Shown: one piece after another, positions 1-5,646 of the stretch
Layout: each line of letters opens with the position of its first letter
Numbering within the stretch: position 1 is the first letter of the stretch
Source: an uncultured Lachnospira sp.
GTDB lineage: Bacteria > Bacillota > Clostridia > Lachnospirales > Lachnospiraceae
Assembly: GCA_934358235.1 (NCBI GenBank)
Contig: CAKRKK010000134.1
Span: forward strand, 1 to 6,725
Reading direction: 5' to 3'
DNA: 6,725 bases
Made by a program: the position numbers and the translations under genes
The notes under the pieces: generated by a model
What the model was told of the DNA's origin: nothing
The model's input: only the letters and a program-made list of their open reading frames with translations
The model's database searches: none

Positions 1-2
1 GC

Positions 3-1268
3 CTTAATTGTAAGAATGCAAAATGTGTTCAGGGATGTCCAGTATCAATTAACATACCTGAATTTATTCATAATGTTAAAGAAGGCAATTTTGCTGAGGC
101 GTACAAGGTTATTGGAAAGTCATCAGCACTTCCTGCTGTATGTGGACGTGTATGTCCACAGGAAACACAGTGCGAGGGCCAGTGTATAAGAGGTATTAAG
201 GGAGAGGCTGTATCTATTGGTAAGCTTGAAAGATTCGTAGCTGACTGGGCAAGAGAAAACAATGTTGCACCTGAGATGCCTACAGAAAAGAAGGGCAAGA
301 AGGTTGCAGTTATAGGTTCTGGTCCTTCAGGACTTACATGTGCAGGAGATCTTGCTAAGATGGGATATGAAGTTACTATATTTGAAGCGCTTCACGAACC
401 AGGTGGAGTATTAGTATATGGTATTCCAGAATTCCGTCTTCCAAAGAAGACAGTAGTTGCCTCAGAGGTTGAGAATGTCAAAAAGCTTGGCGTTAAGATT
501 GAAACTAATGTGGTAATTGGTAAGTCTATGACTATTGACCAGCTTCTTAATGAAGAAGGTTTTGATGCTGTATTTATCGGTTCTGGTGCAGGTCTTCCAA
601 GATTTATGGGTATTCCAGGTGAGAATGCAAATGAAGTATTTTCAGCTAATGAGTATCTTACAAGAAGTAATCTTATGAAGGCTTTCAGAGATGATTATGA
701 TACACCAATTGCAAAGTTTAAGAAGGTTGCAGTTGTTGGTGGTGGTAATGTTGCCATGGATGCTGCAAGAACAGCTTTAAGACTTGGAGCAGAGGTACAT
801 ATTGTATACAGAAGAAGTGAGGAAGAACTTCCAGCAAGAGCAGAAGAAGTGCATCACGCTAAAGAAGAAGGTATTATATTCGACCTTCTTACTAATCCAA
901 CAGAGGTTCTTACAGATGAAAAGGGTAATGTTACAGGAATTAAGTGCGTAAAGATGGAGCTTGGAGAACCGGATGCATCAGGCAGAAGAAAGCCTGTTGA
1001 GATTCCGGATTCAGAATTCGTTATGGAACTTGATGCAGTCATTATGTCACTTGGTACATCACCTAATCCACTTATTTCATCAACAACACAGGGACTTGAT
1101 ATTAATAAGAGAAAGTGTATTGTTGCTGAAGAAGAGAATGGACAGACATCTAAGGAAGCTGTTTATGCAGGTGGAGATGCTGTTACAGGTGCAGCAACAG
1201 TAATCCTTGCTATGGGTGCTGGTAAAGCAGCGGCAAAGGGTATTGATGAATATCTTTCTAACAAGTAA
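3..1268 (+). CDS. gltA: NADPH-dependent glutamate synthase small-subunit-type flavoprotein (GltA/NfnB family), 5' partial
   Basis: The frame is open from the left edge to TAA at 1266-1268 (421 visible residues), so an internal ATG at 276 is not the start; about 40 N-terminal residues are missing if the usual length of about 460 holds. Visible residues begin with LNCKNAKCVQGCP (Cys 3, 8, 12), followed by CGRVCPQETQCEGQC (Cys 47, 51, 57, 61): the Fe-S cluster cysteines of the N-terminal domain. Then come an FAD-binding GSGPSG (residues 105-110), an NADPH-type second Rossmann motif GGGNVAMD (246-253) with YRRSEEELPAR (269-279), and the closing FAD motif AGGDAVTGAATVILAMGAGK (from about 389). Family members either feed NADPH electrons into glutamate synthesis or, as NfnB, bifurcate electrons between NADPH, NADH and ferredoxin in complex with NfnA. 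Sequence in this window cannot separate the two; an upstream ferredoxin-NADP reductase-like gene would favour NfnB. The gene ends at a strong terminator, so it is the last gene of its transcript. The family call is firm; the symbol is tentative. Confidence 0.93.
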   Translation, partial: LNCKNAKCVQGCPVSINIPEFIHNVKEGNFAEAYKVIGKSSALPAVCGRVCPQETQCEGQCIRGIKGEAVSIGKLERFVADWARENNVAPEMPTEKKGKKVAVIGSGPSGLTCAGDLAKMGYEVTIFEALHEPGGVLVYGIPEFRLPKKTVVASEVENVKKLGVKIETNVVIGKSMTIDQLLNEEGFDAVFIGSGAGLPRFMGIPGENANEVFSANEYLTRSNLMKAFRDDYDTPIAKFKKVAVVGGGNVAMDAARTALRLGAEVHIVYRRSEEELPARAEEVHHAKEEGIIFDLLTNPTEVLTDEKGNVTGIKCVKMELGEPDASGRRKPVEIPDSEFVMELDAVIMSLGTSPNPLISSTTQGLDINKRKCIVAEEENGQTSKEAVYAGGDAVTGAATVILAMGAGKAAAKGIDEYLSNK

Positions 1269-1291
1269 TATAGATAATTAAAGGGTTAAAT

Positions 1292-1347
1292 AAAAGTGCT
1301 GTCGCCTTAATGAATTTCAATCGTTAAAGCGACAGCACTTTTTGTTT
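1292..1347 (+). terminator. Bidirectional rho-independent terminator between convergent genes
   Basis: A perfect 14-bp inverted repeat, AAAAGTGCTGTCGC (1292-1305) and GCGACAGCACTTTT (1329-1342), is followed on the + strand by TTTTTGTTT. After one C/A mismatch the stem can continue with TTAA/TTAA and a few more pairs, leaving a small loop near 1314-1320. On the - strand the same stem ends in TTTTATTT, so the structure can also terminate the gene that ends at 1380. It lies 23 bp after the flavoprotein stop and 37 bp after the stop of the minus-strand gene. Confidence 0.93.
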
Positions 1348-1379
1348 GTATATGTACATATTTAATTGTAAGTTTTTGT

Positions 1380-1967
1380 TTAGCTGAATAAGGAATCTAT
1401 GTATTTATCTGCGATGGTGTCTGCAAGCTCAGCATTTATTTCAGGAAAATTGCTATCTATAGCTTTCTTGATATAATCGCTTCTGTTAAAATATTTCATT
1501 TCCTCAGGAATGTCATTAAGATAAGATGCTTCAATGTCATCCTTGCTTATGTTATCTGTAAGCCAGGCAAGGATGGTATCAGTATCCTTGTTTTCTTCAG
1601 CGGCTTTGCTTTTTATGCTCTTTGAATACTTTAAAGACCAGAAGCCGATTGCTATGAAGCCGATAAATAGTAATCCAAGAACAATATTGATAAGTATGAA
1701 GTTAGAGCTGCCTTTGACAACCAGCTTGAGTATGCCAATGTCATTAAGTATTAGTATTATTATACCTGCTGCTCCACATACAAAAAATGTAATTGCTGAA
1801 GAAAGATTATCCTTGTATTTATCTTCACTGCTTTCATACAGATTAGCAGAATGCCTTAAAAGCTCATTGCCTTCGGCTTCGTTGCTGCCAAGCTCATTAA
1901 TGCCGGATACACTATCGTTAATATTAACAGCATTACCTTCATCAGAATGAATGTTGTGCTCACTCAT
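1380..1967 (-). CDS. Hypothetical membrane protein with two transmembrane segments
   Basis: I do not recognise a named family. The 195-residue product has a polar, acidic N-terminus rich in Asn, Glu and Ser (residues 1-55), two hydrophobic segments at about 56-77 (around ITFFVCGAAGIIILIL) and 89-111 (around LINIVLGLLFIGFIAIGFW), a short basic stretch after the second (KYSKSIKSK), and an acidic, probably helical cytoplasmic tail (about 122-195) ending in KYIDSLFS. No signal peptide or catalytic motif is visible. The start is supported by AGGAGG on the minus strand (1978-1973) five bases before the ATG. The gene is transcribed alone, divergently from thiamine pyrophosphokinase and convergently with the flavoprotein, and shares the latter's terminator. 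The segment YKDNLSSAITFFVCGAAG resembles, from memory, uncharacterised small membrane proteins of Lachnospiraceae, sometimes with other N-terminal extensions; this has not been verified. Coding status is well supported by the RBS, hydrophobicity pattern and flanking signals; the function is unknown. Confidence 0.85.
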   Translation of the reverse strand: MSEHNIHSDEGNAVNINDSVSGINELGSNEAEGNELLRHSANLYESSEDKYKDNLSSAITFFVCGAAGIIILILNDIGILKLVVKGSSNFILINIVLGLLFIGFIAIGFWSLKYSKSIKSKAAEENKDTDTILAWLTDNISKDDIEASYLNDIPEEMKYFNRSDYIKKAIDSNFPEINAELADTIADKYIDSLFS

Positions 1968-2019
1968 ATTTGCCTCCTAAATCATATAAATATAAAGTGT
2001 TTTACTACACGATTAATTT

Positions 2020-2048
2020 ATTATAAAATATAAATGTGAAAAATTAAA
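2020..2048 (-). promoter_or_regulatory. Candidate promoter of the minus-strand membrane protein gene
   Basis: On the minus strand there is a perfect TATAAT (2025-2020) with a weak -35-like TTTAAT (2048-2043) at 17-bp spacing. An alternative pairing is TTCACA (2040-2035) with ATTAAT (2017-2012), also 17 bp apart. The region is so AT-rich that such matches are expected by chance, so the exact choice is uncertain. Confidence 0.3.
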
Positions 2049-2065
2049 GAACATATTATAACAAA

Positions 2066-2094
2066 TGTATATTGGTTTACAAAACAGATATAAT
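2066..2094 (+). promoter_or_regulatory. Candidate promoter of thiamine pyrophosphokinase gene
   Basis: A perfect -10 box TATAAT lies at 2089-2094. Seventeen bases upstream the best -35 is only TGTATA (2066-2071, three of six consensus positions). Transcription would start near 2101, leaving a leader of only about 23 bases that still includes the Shine-Dalgarno AGGCGG at 2110-2115. A TTTACA at 2076-2081 is too close to the -10 to serve as its -35. Confidence 0.5.
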
Positions 2095-2123
2095 ATGAAG
2101 AAGGAAATCAGGCGGGCGAGAAC

Positions 2124-2774
2124 ATGAGTAAAACTTTAATATTAACAGGTGGAAGTATGGATATTGACTGGGCGAAGGACTGGCTTAAGGATAACAGCTT
2201 TGACTACTGTATAGCAGCGGACAGCGGTCTTTCCTATGCCGATAGGCTTGGCGTTAGAGTTGATTATCTGTTAGGGGATTATGATTCTGTGGATGGGCAG
2301 ACACTTGAAAAATATAAGAAACAGACAGCTTTCAAGGTATATCCAAGGGAAAAGGATTATACTGATACACATCTTGCTATAGAAACAGCGATAAAGAATG
2401 GTGCTTCCGATATATATATATTAGGAGCTACCGGTACAAGAATGGACCATACGATTACTAATATAGGTAATATGAAATTAGCATTGGATTGTGGGATAGA
2501 CTGTCATATAGTTGATAAGAATAATTATATTTATCTTTTAAATGATAAGACAGGTGTGCATACGATAAGTAAAAAGAAACAGTATGGCAGATATGTTTCG
2601 ATAGTTCCTATGACTGAGGAGGTTACGCTTACACTTAAAGGATTCAAGTATGGTCTTGATAAGTATATTTTAAAGCAGGGACTCAGTATCTGCCAGAGTA
2701 ATGAGATAGAAGCAAAAGAGGCTTTTATTATAATACATAAGGGACTTGCGGCAATATTTGAAACGATAGATTAA
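2124..2774 (+). CDS. thiN: Thiamine pyrophosphokinase (thiamine diphosphokinase)
   Basis: The 216-residue cytosolic enzyme transfers pyrophosphate from ATP to thiamine, making thiamine pyrophosphate for pyruvate:ferredoxin oxidoreductase, transketolase and similar enzymes. The length is normal for the bacterial family. Family motifs are visible in order: AADSGL (residues 31-36), GDYDSV (51-56), KDYTD (77-81) and GATGTRMDHT (101-110), the acidic residues of which hold Mg and ATP; a C-terminal SNE (192-194) lies where the family binds thiamine. The start at 2124 is supported by AGGCGG (2110-2115) eight bases upstream, a one-mismatch Shine-Dalgarno. In many Firmicutes this gene sits behind rsgA and rpe; here it stands alone behind its own promoter, next to an unrelated membrane protein gene. 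No TPP riboswitch is visible and the leader is too short for one. No clear terminator follows, so some transcription could continue into the decarboxylase operon, which nevertheless has its own promoter. Confidence 0.95.
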   Translation: MSKTLILTGGSMDIDWAKDWLKDNSFDYCIAADSGLSYADRLGVRVDYLLGDYDSVDGQTLEKYKKQTAFKVYPREKDYTDTHLAIETAIKNGASDIYILGATGTRMDHTITNIGNMKLALDCGIDCHIVDKNNYIYLLNDKTGVHTISKKKQYGRYVSIVPMTEEVTLTLKGFKYGLDKYILKQGLSICQSNEIEAKEAFIIIHKGLAAIFETID

Positions 2775-2843
2775 ATGTGTGCAAAATTAATGAAAAATCT
2801 AAAAAAAACATTAAAAAATAAGGGAAATGACACATATATTTAC

Positions 2844-2872
2844 TTGAAATTAATGGTTGATTGTTATAAAAT
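2844..2872 (+). promoter_or_regulatory. Promoter of the decarboxylase operon
   Basis: TTGAAA (2844-2849) and TAAAAT (2867-2872) each match the sigma-A consensus at five of six positions and are separated by exactly 17 bp. An overlapping TATAAA at 2865-2870 is an alternative -10 with a 15-bp spacer. The start of transcription is predicted near 2879, giving a leader of about 45 bases before the ATG at 2925. Confidence 0.7.
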
Positions 2873-2878
2873 AAACAA
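2861..2878. promoter_or_regulatory. Putative Rex operator overlapping the -10 box
   Basis: The 18-bp sequence TTGTTATAAAATAAACAA matches the clostridial Rex consensus TTGTTAANNNNTTAACAA at 12 of 14 fixed positions, including both outer TTGTT/AACAA half-sites at the correct distance. The outer arms form a perfect inverted repeat ATTGTT/AACAAT (2860-2865 and 2874-2879). The site covers the proposed -10 box, a position from which Rex would repress when NADH/NAD+ is low. The consensus and Rex behaviour are established knowledge; binding here is inferred. Confidence 0.55.
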
Positions 2879-2924
2879 TAGTTGTTTGCACTAAGCAATA
2901 TATATTAAAGAGGAGGTCTCGGTA

Positions 2925-4370
2925 ATGAGCAATACTACACAGGCTTTATCAAGAATTGAAGCTATTCTTGATGATAGCAGTTTTGTTGAAATCGGAGCCG
3001 CAGTTACAGCTAGAGCTACAGATTTTAACATGCAGGAAAAGAAAGCTCCATCTGATGGTGTAATAACAGGATATGGAGTGGTTAATGGAAATCTTGTGTA
3101 TGTATATAGCCAGGATGCTTCCGTATTAGGCGGAACTATTGGTGAAATGCATGCTAAGAAGATTGCCAGCCTTTATGAAAAGGCAATGAAAATGGGAGCT
3201 CCTGTGATAGGTCTGATTGACTGCGCAGGTTTAAGACTTCAGGAGGCAACAGATGCACTTAACGGTTTTGGTGAAATCTATAAGAACATGTCACTTGCTT
3301 CTGGAATTATTCCACAGATTACAGCCGTATATGGCGAATGTGGTGGAGGTCTTGCAGTACTTGCAGAACTTTCAGATTTTGTATTCGTTGAGGAAAAGAA
3401 GGCTAAGTTATTCGTTAACAGCCCTAACGCATTAGATGGCAATTATGAATCAAAGCTTGATACATCAAGTGCTAAATATATGGCAGAAGCAGGTGTTGCA
3501 GACTTTATAGGTGATGAAGAAACCATTGCTAACGGAGTAAGACAGCTTGTATCTATGCTTCCATCTAACAATGCTGAAGGTACAGTATGTACTGATAATC
3601 AGGATGACCTTAACAGAGTGTGCAAAGATATGGAAGCAGAAATAGCTGATCCAGCTCTTGCACTTTCAGATATTTCAGATGACGGTGTATTTGTTGAAGT
3701 TAAGGCAGAATATGCTAAAGAGATGGTAACAGGATTTATCCTGGTTGATGGTGTTACTGTTGGTGCAGTAGCTAACAGAACAGCACTTTTTGATGAGAAT
3801 GGTGAAAAGGAAGCTGAGTTTGCACCAGTACTTACAACAGCAGGTGCTTATAAGGCTGCTGAGTTCGTTACCTTCTGTAACGCATTTGAGATACCAGTCC
3901 TTACACTTACTAATGTTAAGGGCTTTGAAGCTACAGTTAAGTCAGAAAGAACAATAGCAAAGGCAGCAGCAAAGCTTGTATATGCATTTTCTAATGCAGA
4001 TGTACCTAAGGTTAATGTTATTACAGGTGAGGCTTATGGTAGTGCTTATGTAGCTATGAATTCTAAGTCAATCGGTGCAGATATGGTGTATGCATGGCCA
4101 CAGGCTAGTATTGGCATGATGGATGCTTCATTAGCTGCTAAGATTATGTATGCTGATGATATAGCTGCTTCTAAGGATGTAACAGCAGCTATTAATGAAA
4201 AGGCAGCAGAATATGCAGCTTTACAGTCAAGTGTTGACCAGGCAGCAGCAAGAGGCTATGTTGATACTATTATTAATCCAGAAGATACAAGAAAGTATGT
4301 TGTAGCAGCATTAGAAATGTTGTTTGATAAAAGAGAGGTTCGTGCAGATAAGAAGCATGGTACAGTATAA
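2925..4370 (+). CDS. mmdA: Biotin-dependent acyl-CoA carboxyltransferase, MmdA/PccB family (probable alpha subunit of a Na+-translocating decarboxylase)
   Basis: The 481-residue cytoplasmic protein has the two crotonase-like halves of the family. The N-terminal half carries GVITGYGVVNG, GGTIGEMHAKKI (69-80), LQEATDALNGFGEI (105-118), SGIIPQ (126-131) and a first oxyanion-hole loop at CGGGL (139-143). The C-terminal half carries ERTIAKAAAKLVYAF (341-355), GEAYGSAY (368-375), YAWPQASIGMM (389-399) and the closing GYVDTIINPEDTR (444-456). It would move the carboxyl group of an acyl-CoA to biotin on the carrier encoded two genes downstream. The start follows AGGAGG (2911-2916) with an 8-base spacer. 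Two things are odd: the protein lacks about 30 N-terminal residues usual in MmdA (members are near 510), and its motif residues differ from textbook ones (ECGGGLAVLAELSDF where PCAGGAVYSPALTDF is usual; MMDASLAAK where MGPEGAVNI-like sequence is usual). The membrane partners favour a methylmalonyl-CoA or similar decarboxylase over an ATP-dependent carboxylase, but the substrate is not shown by the sequence. Confidence 0.88.
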   Translation: MSNTTQALSRIEAILDDSSFVEIGAAVTARATDFNMQEKKAPSDGVITGYGVVNGNLVYVYSQDASVLGGTIGEMHAKKIASLYEKAMKMGAPVIGLIDCAGLRLQEATDALNGFGEIYKNMSLASGIIPQITAVYGECGGGLAVLAELSDFVFVEEKKAKLFVNSPNALDGNYESKLDTSSAKYMAEAGVADFIGDEETIANGVRQLVSMLPSNNAEGTVCTDNQDDLNRVCKDMEAEIADPALALSDISDDGVFVEVKAEYAKEMVTGFILVDGVTVGAVANRTALFDENGEKEAEFAPVLTTAGAYKAAEFVTFCNAFEIPVLTLTNVKGFEATVKSERTIAKAAAKLVYAFSNADVPKVNVITGEAYGSAYVAMNSKSIGADMVYAWPQASIGMMDASLAAKIMYADDIAASKDVTAAINEKAAEYAALQSSVDQAAARGYVDTIINPEDTRKYVVAALEMLFDKREVRADKKHGTV

Positions 4371-4386
4371 TTAAAGAGGTGATAAT

Positions 4387-5235
4387 ATGAAGAAAGTTAA
4401 TATCAAAAAGTTCTTAGTGTTATTTTCACTGCTTGTATGTGTACTCTGCATGACAGCCTGCGATTCATCTAATGGTACTATATCAACAACAAGTGCAAAG
4501 TTAGAACGTAAGAATATGATTATCCAGGTGTATCAGTCATATTTGGAAGACTGGACAACTGATATGATTACATATCTTGACCAGAATGATTCAGCTAAGA
4601 TAACATCTGATGCAGAGTCAGCATTACCACTTACATTGGTTAATGGCAAGCAGTATATCGTGGATCAGGAAGGACTTACAGCTAAAACAATCGGCTTTTA
4701 TAACAGTTGGAATAGTACAAGAGGAGAGCTTGGTGCTCTTAAGAGTATTGGAACTATCAATATAGCACTTAATAAGGATACAGGTAAGTTATGTACTATA
4801 ACAGTTGATACTGCTTATGAGAAGAATGATAAAGTATCTTTTGAATTTGTTATAAATGATGATTTCTCACTTGAAAACGGTGCTATCAATCCATCATACA
4901 CAACAGGACAGAAAATGTATAAGGCAGTTATGAACACAATTATAGGTATGGGTACTGTATTTATCGTGCTTATATTTATTTCATTCATAATCGGCTTATT
5001 CAAGTATATAAGTGTTTGGGAGAATAAGAATAAAGCTAAGAATAACGCATCAGCAGATGCTCAGGGTGTTAATAATGCAATAGCCCAGATTGTTTCTAAT
5101 GAAGAACAGGATGAAGAGGTTGATGACCTTGAACTTGTTGCGGTAATAACAGCAGCTATTGCAGCATCAGAGAATACATCTACAGACGGACTTGTTGTTC
5201 GTTCAATCAGAAAGGTTAATAGCAGGAGGAAATAA
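4387..5235 (+). CDS. Lipoprotein-OadG fusion: membrane anchor subunit of Na+-translocating decarboxylase
   Basis: The 282-residue protein starts with a lipoprotein signal peptide (basic MKKVNIKK, hydrophobic core, lipobox MTAC with Cys25). Residues about 40-165 form a polar outside domain containing LGALKSIGTINIALNK and an ITVDTAYEKNDKVSFEFV segment, reminiscent of small secreted DUF3887-like domains (from memory, tentative). A transmembrane helix at about 184-206 (NTIIGMGTVFIVLIFISFII) has the sequence style of OadG. The cytoplasmic tail ends with DDLELVAVITAAIAAS and VVRSIRK, the typical C-terminus of OadG-type subunits in this group. OadG proteins hold the decarboxylase together by binding the carboxyltransferase and OadB. 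The gene starts 16 bases after the carboxyltransferase stop behind AAAGAGGTGA (4373-4382), and its own last codons contain the ribosome binding site of the biotin carrier gene. Canonical OadG is only about 80-100 residues, so the outside domain is an addition. The OadG call is strong; the role of the outer domain is unknown. Confidence 0.85.
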   Translation: MKKVNIKKFLVLFSLLVCVLCMTACDSSNGTISTTSAKLERKNMIIQVYQSYLEDWTTDMITYLDQNDSAKITSDAESALPLTLVNGKQYIVDQEGLTAKTIGFYNSWNSTRGELGALKSIGTINIALNKDTGKLCTITVDTAYEKNDKVSFEFVINDDFSLENGAINPSYTTGQKMYKAVMNTIIGMGTVFIVLIFISFIIGLFKYISVWENKNKAKNNASADAQGVNNAIAQIVSNEEQDEEVDDLELVAVITAAIAASENTSTDGLVVRSIRKVNSRRK

Positions 5236-5237
5236 TT

Positions 5238-5600
5238 ATGAAGAATTATACAATAACAGTTAATGGTAATGTATATGATGTTACTGTAGAAGAAGGAACA
5301 GGAAGCAGTGCACCAGCAGCAAAGACAGCAGCACCTAAGGCAGCTCCAAAGGCAGCACCTAAGGCTGCACCAGCAGGCGCACAGGGTGCCGTTAAGGTTA
5401 ACGCACCTATGCCAGGTAAGATACTTAAGGTAAATGCAGCAGCAGGTGCAGCAGTAAAGAAGGGCGATGTTTTAGTTGTTCTTGAAGCTATGAAGATGGA
5501 AAATGAAATCTGTGCACCACAGGATGGAACAGTTGCAACAGTTGAGTGTGCAGCAGGTGATTCTGTAGAGTCAGGTAAAGTATTAGTTTCTATGAACTAA
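5238..5600 (+). CDS. Biotin carrier protein (biotinyl domain) of the decarboxylase
   Basis: The 120-residue protein has three parts: an N-terminal segment MKNYTITVNGNVYDVTVEE typical of decarboxylase carrier proteins (MmdC/GcdC type), an Ala/Pro/Lys linker (about 21-50) containing three AAPK repeats, and a C-terminal biotinyl domain (about 51-120). The biotin attachment site is EAMKMENE with target Lys86, 34 residues before the C-terminus, as expected. APMPGKILKV and the mirrored CAPQDGTVATVECAAGDSVESG show the two-fold hammerhead fold. The biotin arm shuttles carboxyl groups from the carboxyltransferase to OadB at the membrane. AGGAGG at 5224-5229 lies inside the preceding gene, 8 bases before this ATG, and the intergenic gap is only 2 bases, indicating translational coupling. 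A lipoyl domain is a less likely reading because of the AMKM motif and the neighbours. The equivalent subunit is called MmdC or GcdC in characterised systems; no symbol is given because the substrate is not established. Confidence 0.93.
   Translation: MKNYTITVNGNVYDVTVEEGTGSSAPAAKTAAPKAAPKAAPKAAPAGAQGAVKVNAPMPGKILKVNAAAGAAVKKGDVLVVLEAMKMENEICAPQDGTVATVECAAGDSVESGKVLVSMN
5328..5363 (+). repeat. Three tandem 12-bp units encoding the AAPK linker
   Basis: Three 12-base units encode Ala-Ala-Pro-Lys. Units 1 and 3 are identical (GCAGCACCTAAG) and unit 2 differs at two third-codon positions (GCAGCTCCAAAG). A partial fourth unit (Ala-Ala-Pro) follows to 5372. The repeat forms the flexible arm on which the biotinyl domain swings and could change copy number by slippage without shifting the frame. 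Confidence 0.85.
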
Positions 5601-5617
5601 TTGATATATCAGTTAGT
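5596..5617 (+). other. RNA hairpin overlapping the biotin carrier stop codon
   Basis: The stretch ACTAATTGA (5596-5604), TATA, TCAGTTAGT (5609-5617) is a near-perfect inverted repeat: nine pairs with one U-G wobble (5601/5612) and a four-base loop. It contains the perfect palindrome TGATATATCA (5602-5611) and covers the stop codon TAA at 5598-5600. No U-run follows, so it is not a standard terminator. It may stabilise the upstream mRNA, mark a processing site or lower read-through into the membrane subunit gene. Confidence 0.55.
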
Positions 5618-5646
5618 AGTGTAGAAATAATATACGGAGGTAAAAA

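Larger units (their letters stand above)
1968..2123. promoter_or_regulatory. AT-rich divergent intergenic region
   Basis: This 156-bp stretch separates the start codons of the minus-strand membrane protein gene and the thiamine pyrophosphokinase gene and must hold both promoters. It is strongly AT-rich. I see an AGGAGG Shine-Dalgarno at 1978-1973 (-) and AGGCGG at 2110-2115 (+). I see no riboswitch-like conserved core and no strong inverted repeat. Confidence 0.7.

Noticed and set aside
68..298. A 76-codon antisense frame in the flavoprotein gene
   Set aside because: It lies opposite the conserved cysteine-motif region and has no RBS.
276..1268. Reading the flavoprotein as a complete 330-residue protein starting at ATG 276
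   Set aside because: The frame is open to the left edge and encodes the family's conserved Fe-S cysteine motifs upstream; no Shine-Dalgarno precedes 276.
1534..1950. A 138-codon plus-strand frame opposite the membrane protein gene
   Set aside because: No ribosome binding site, low-complexity Ser/Leu-rich product, and the minus-strand frame has RBS, membrane helices and a terminator.
2095..2127. A 10-codon leader frame (MKKEIRRART) whose stop overlaps the thiamine pyrophosphokinase start as ATGA
   Set aside because: Its ATG lies one base after the predicted -10 box, upstream of the likely transcription start, and has no Shine-Dalgarno.
2787..2814. TTAATG / CATTAA inverted repeat after thiamine pyrophosphokinase as a terminator
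   Set aside because: Six AT-rich pairs around a 16-base loop are too weak; the A-runs nearby are on the wrong strand for a plus-strand terminator.
2873..2924. Riboswitch in the decarboxylase operon leader
   Set aside because: The leader is only about 45 bases and shows no conserved aptamer core; only small hairpins can form.
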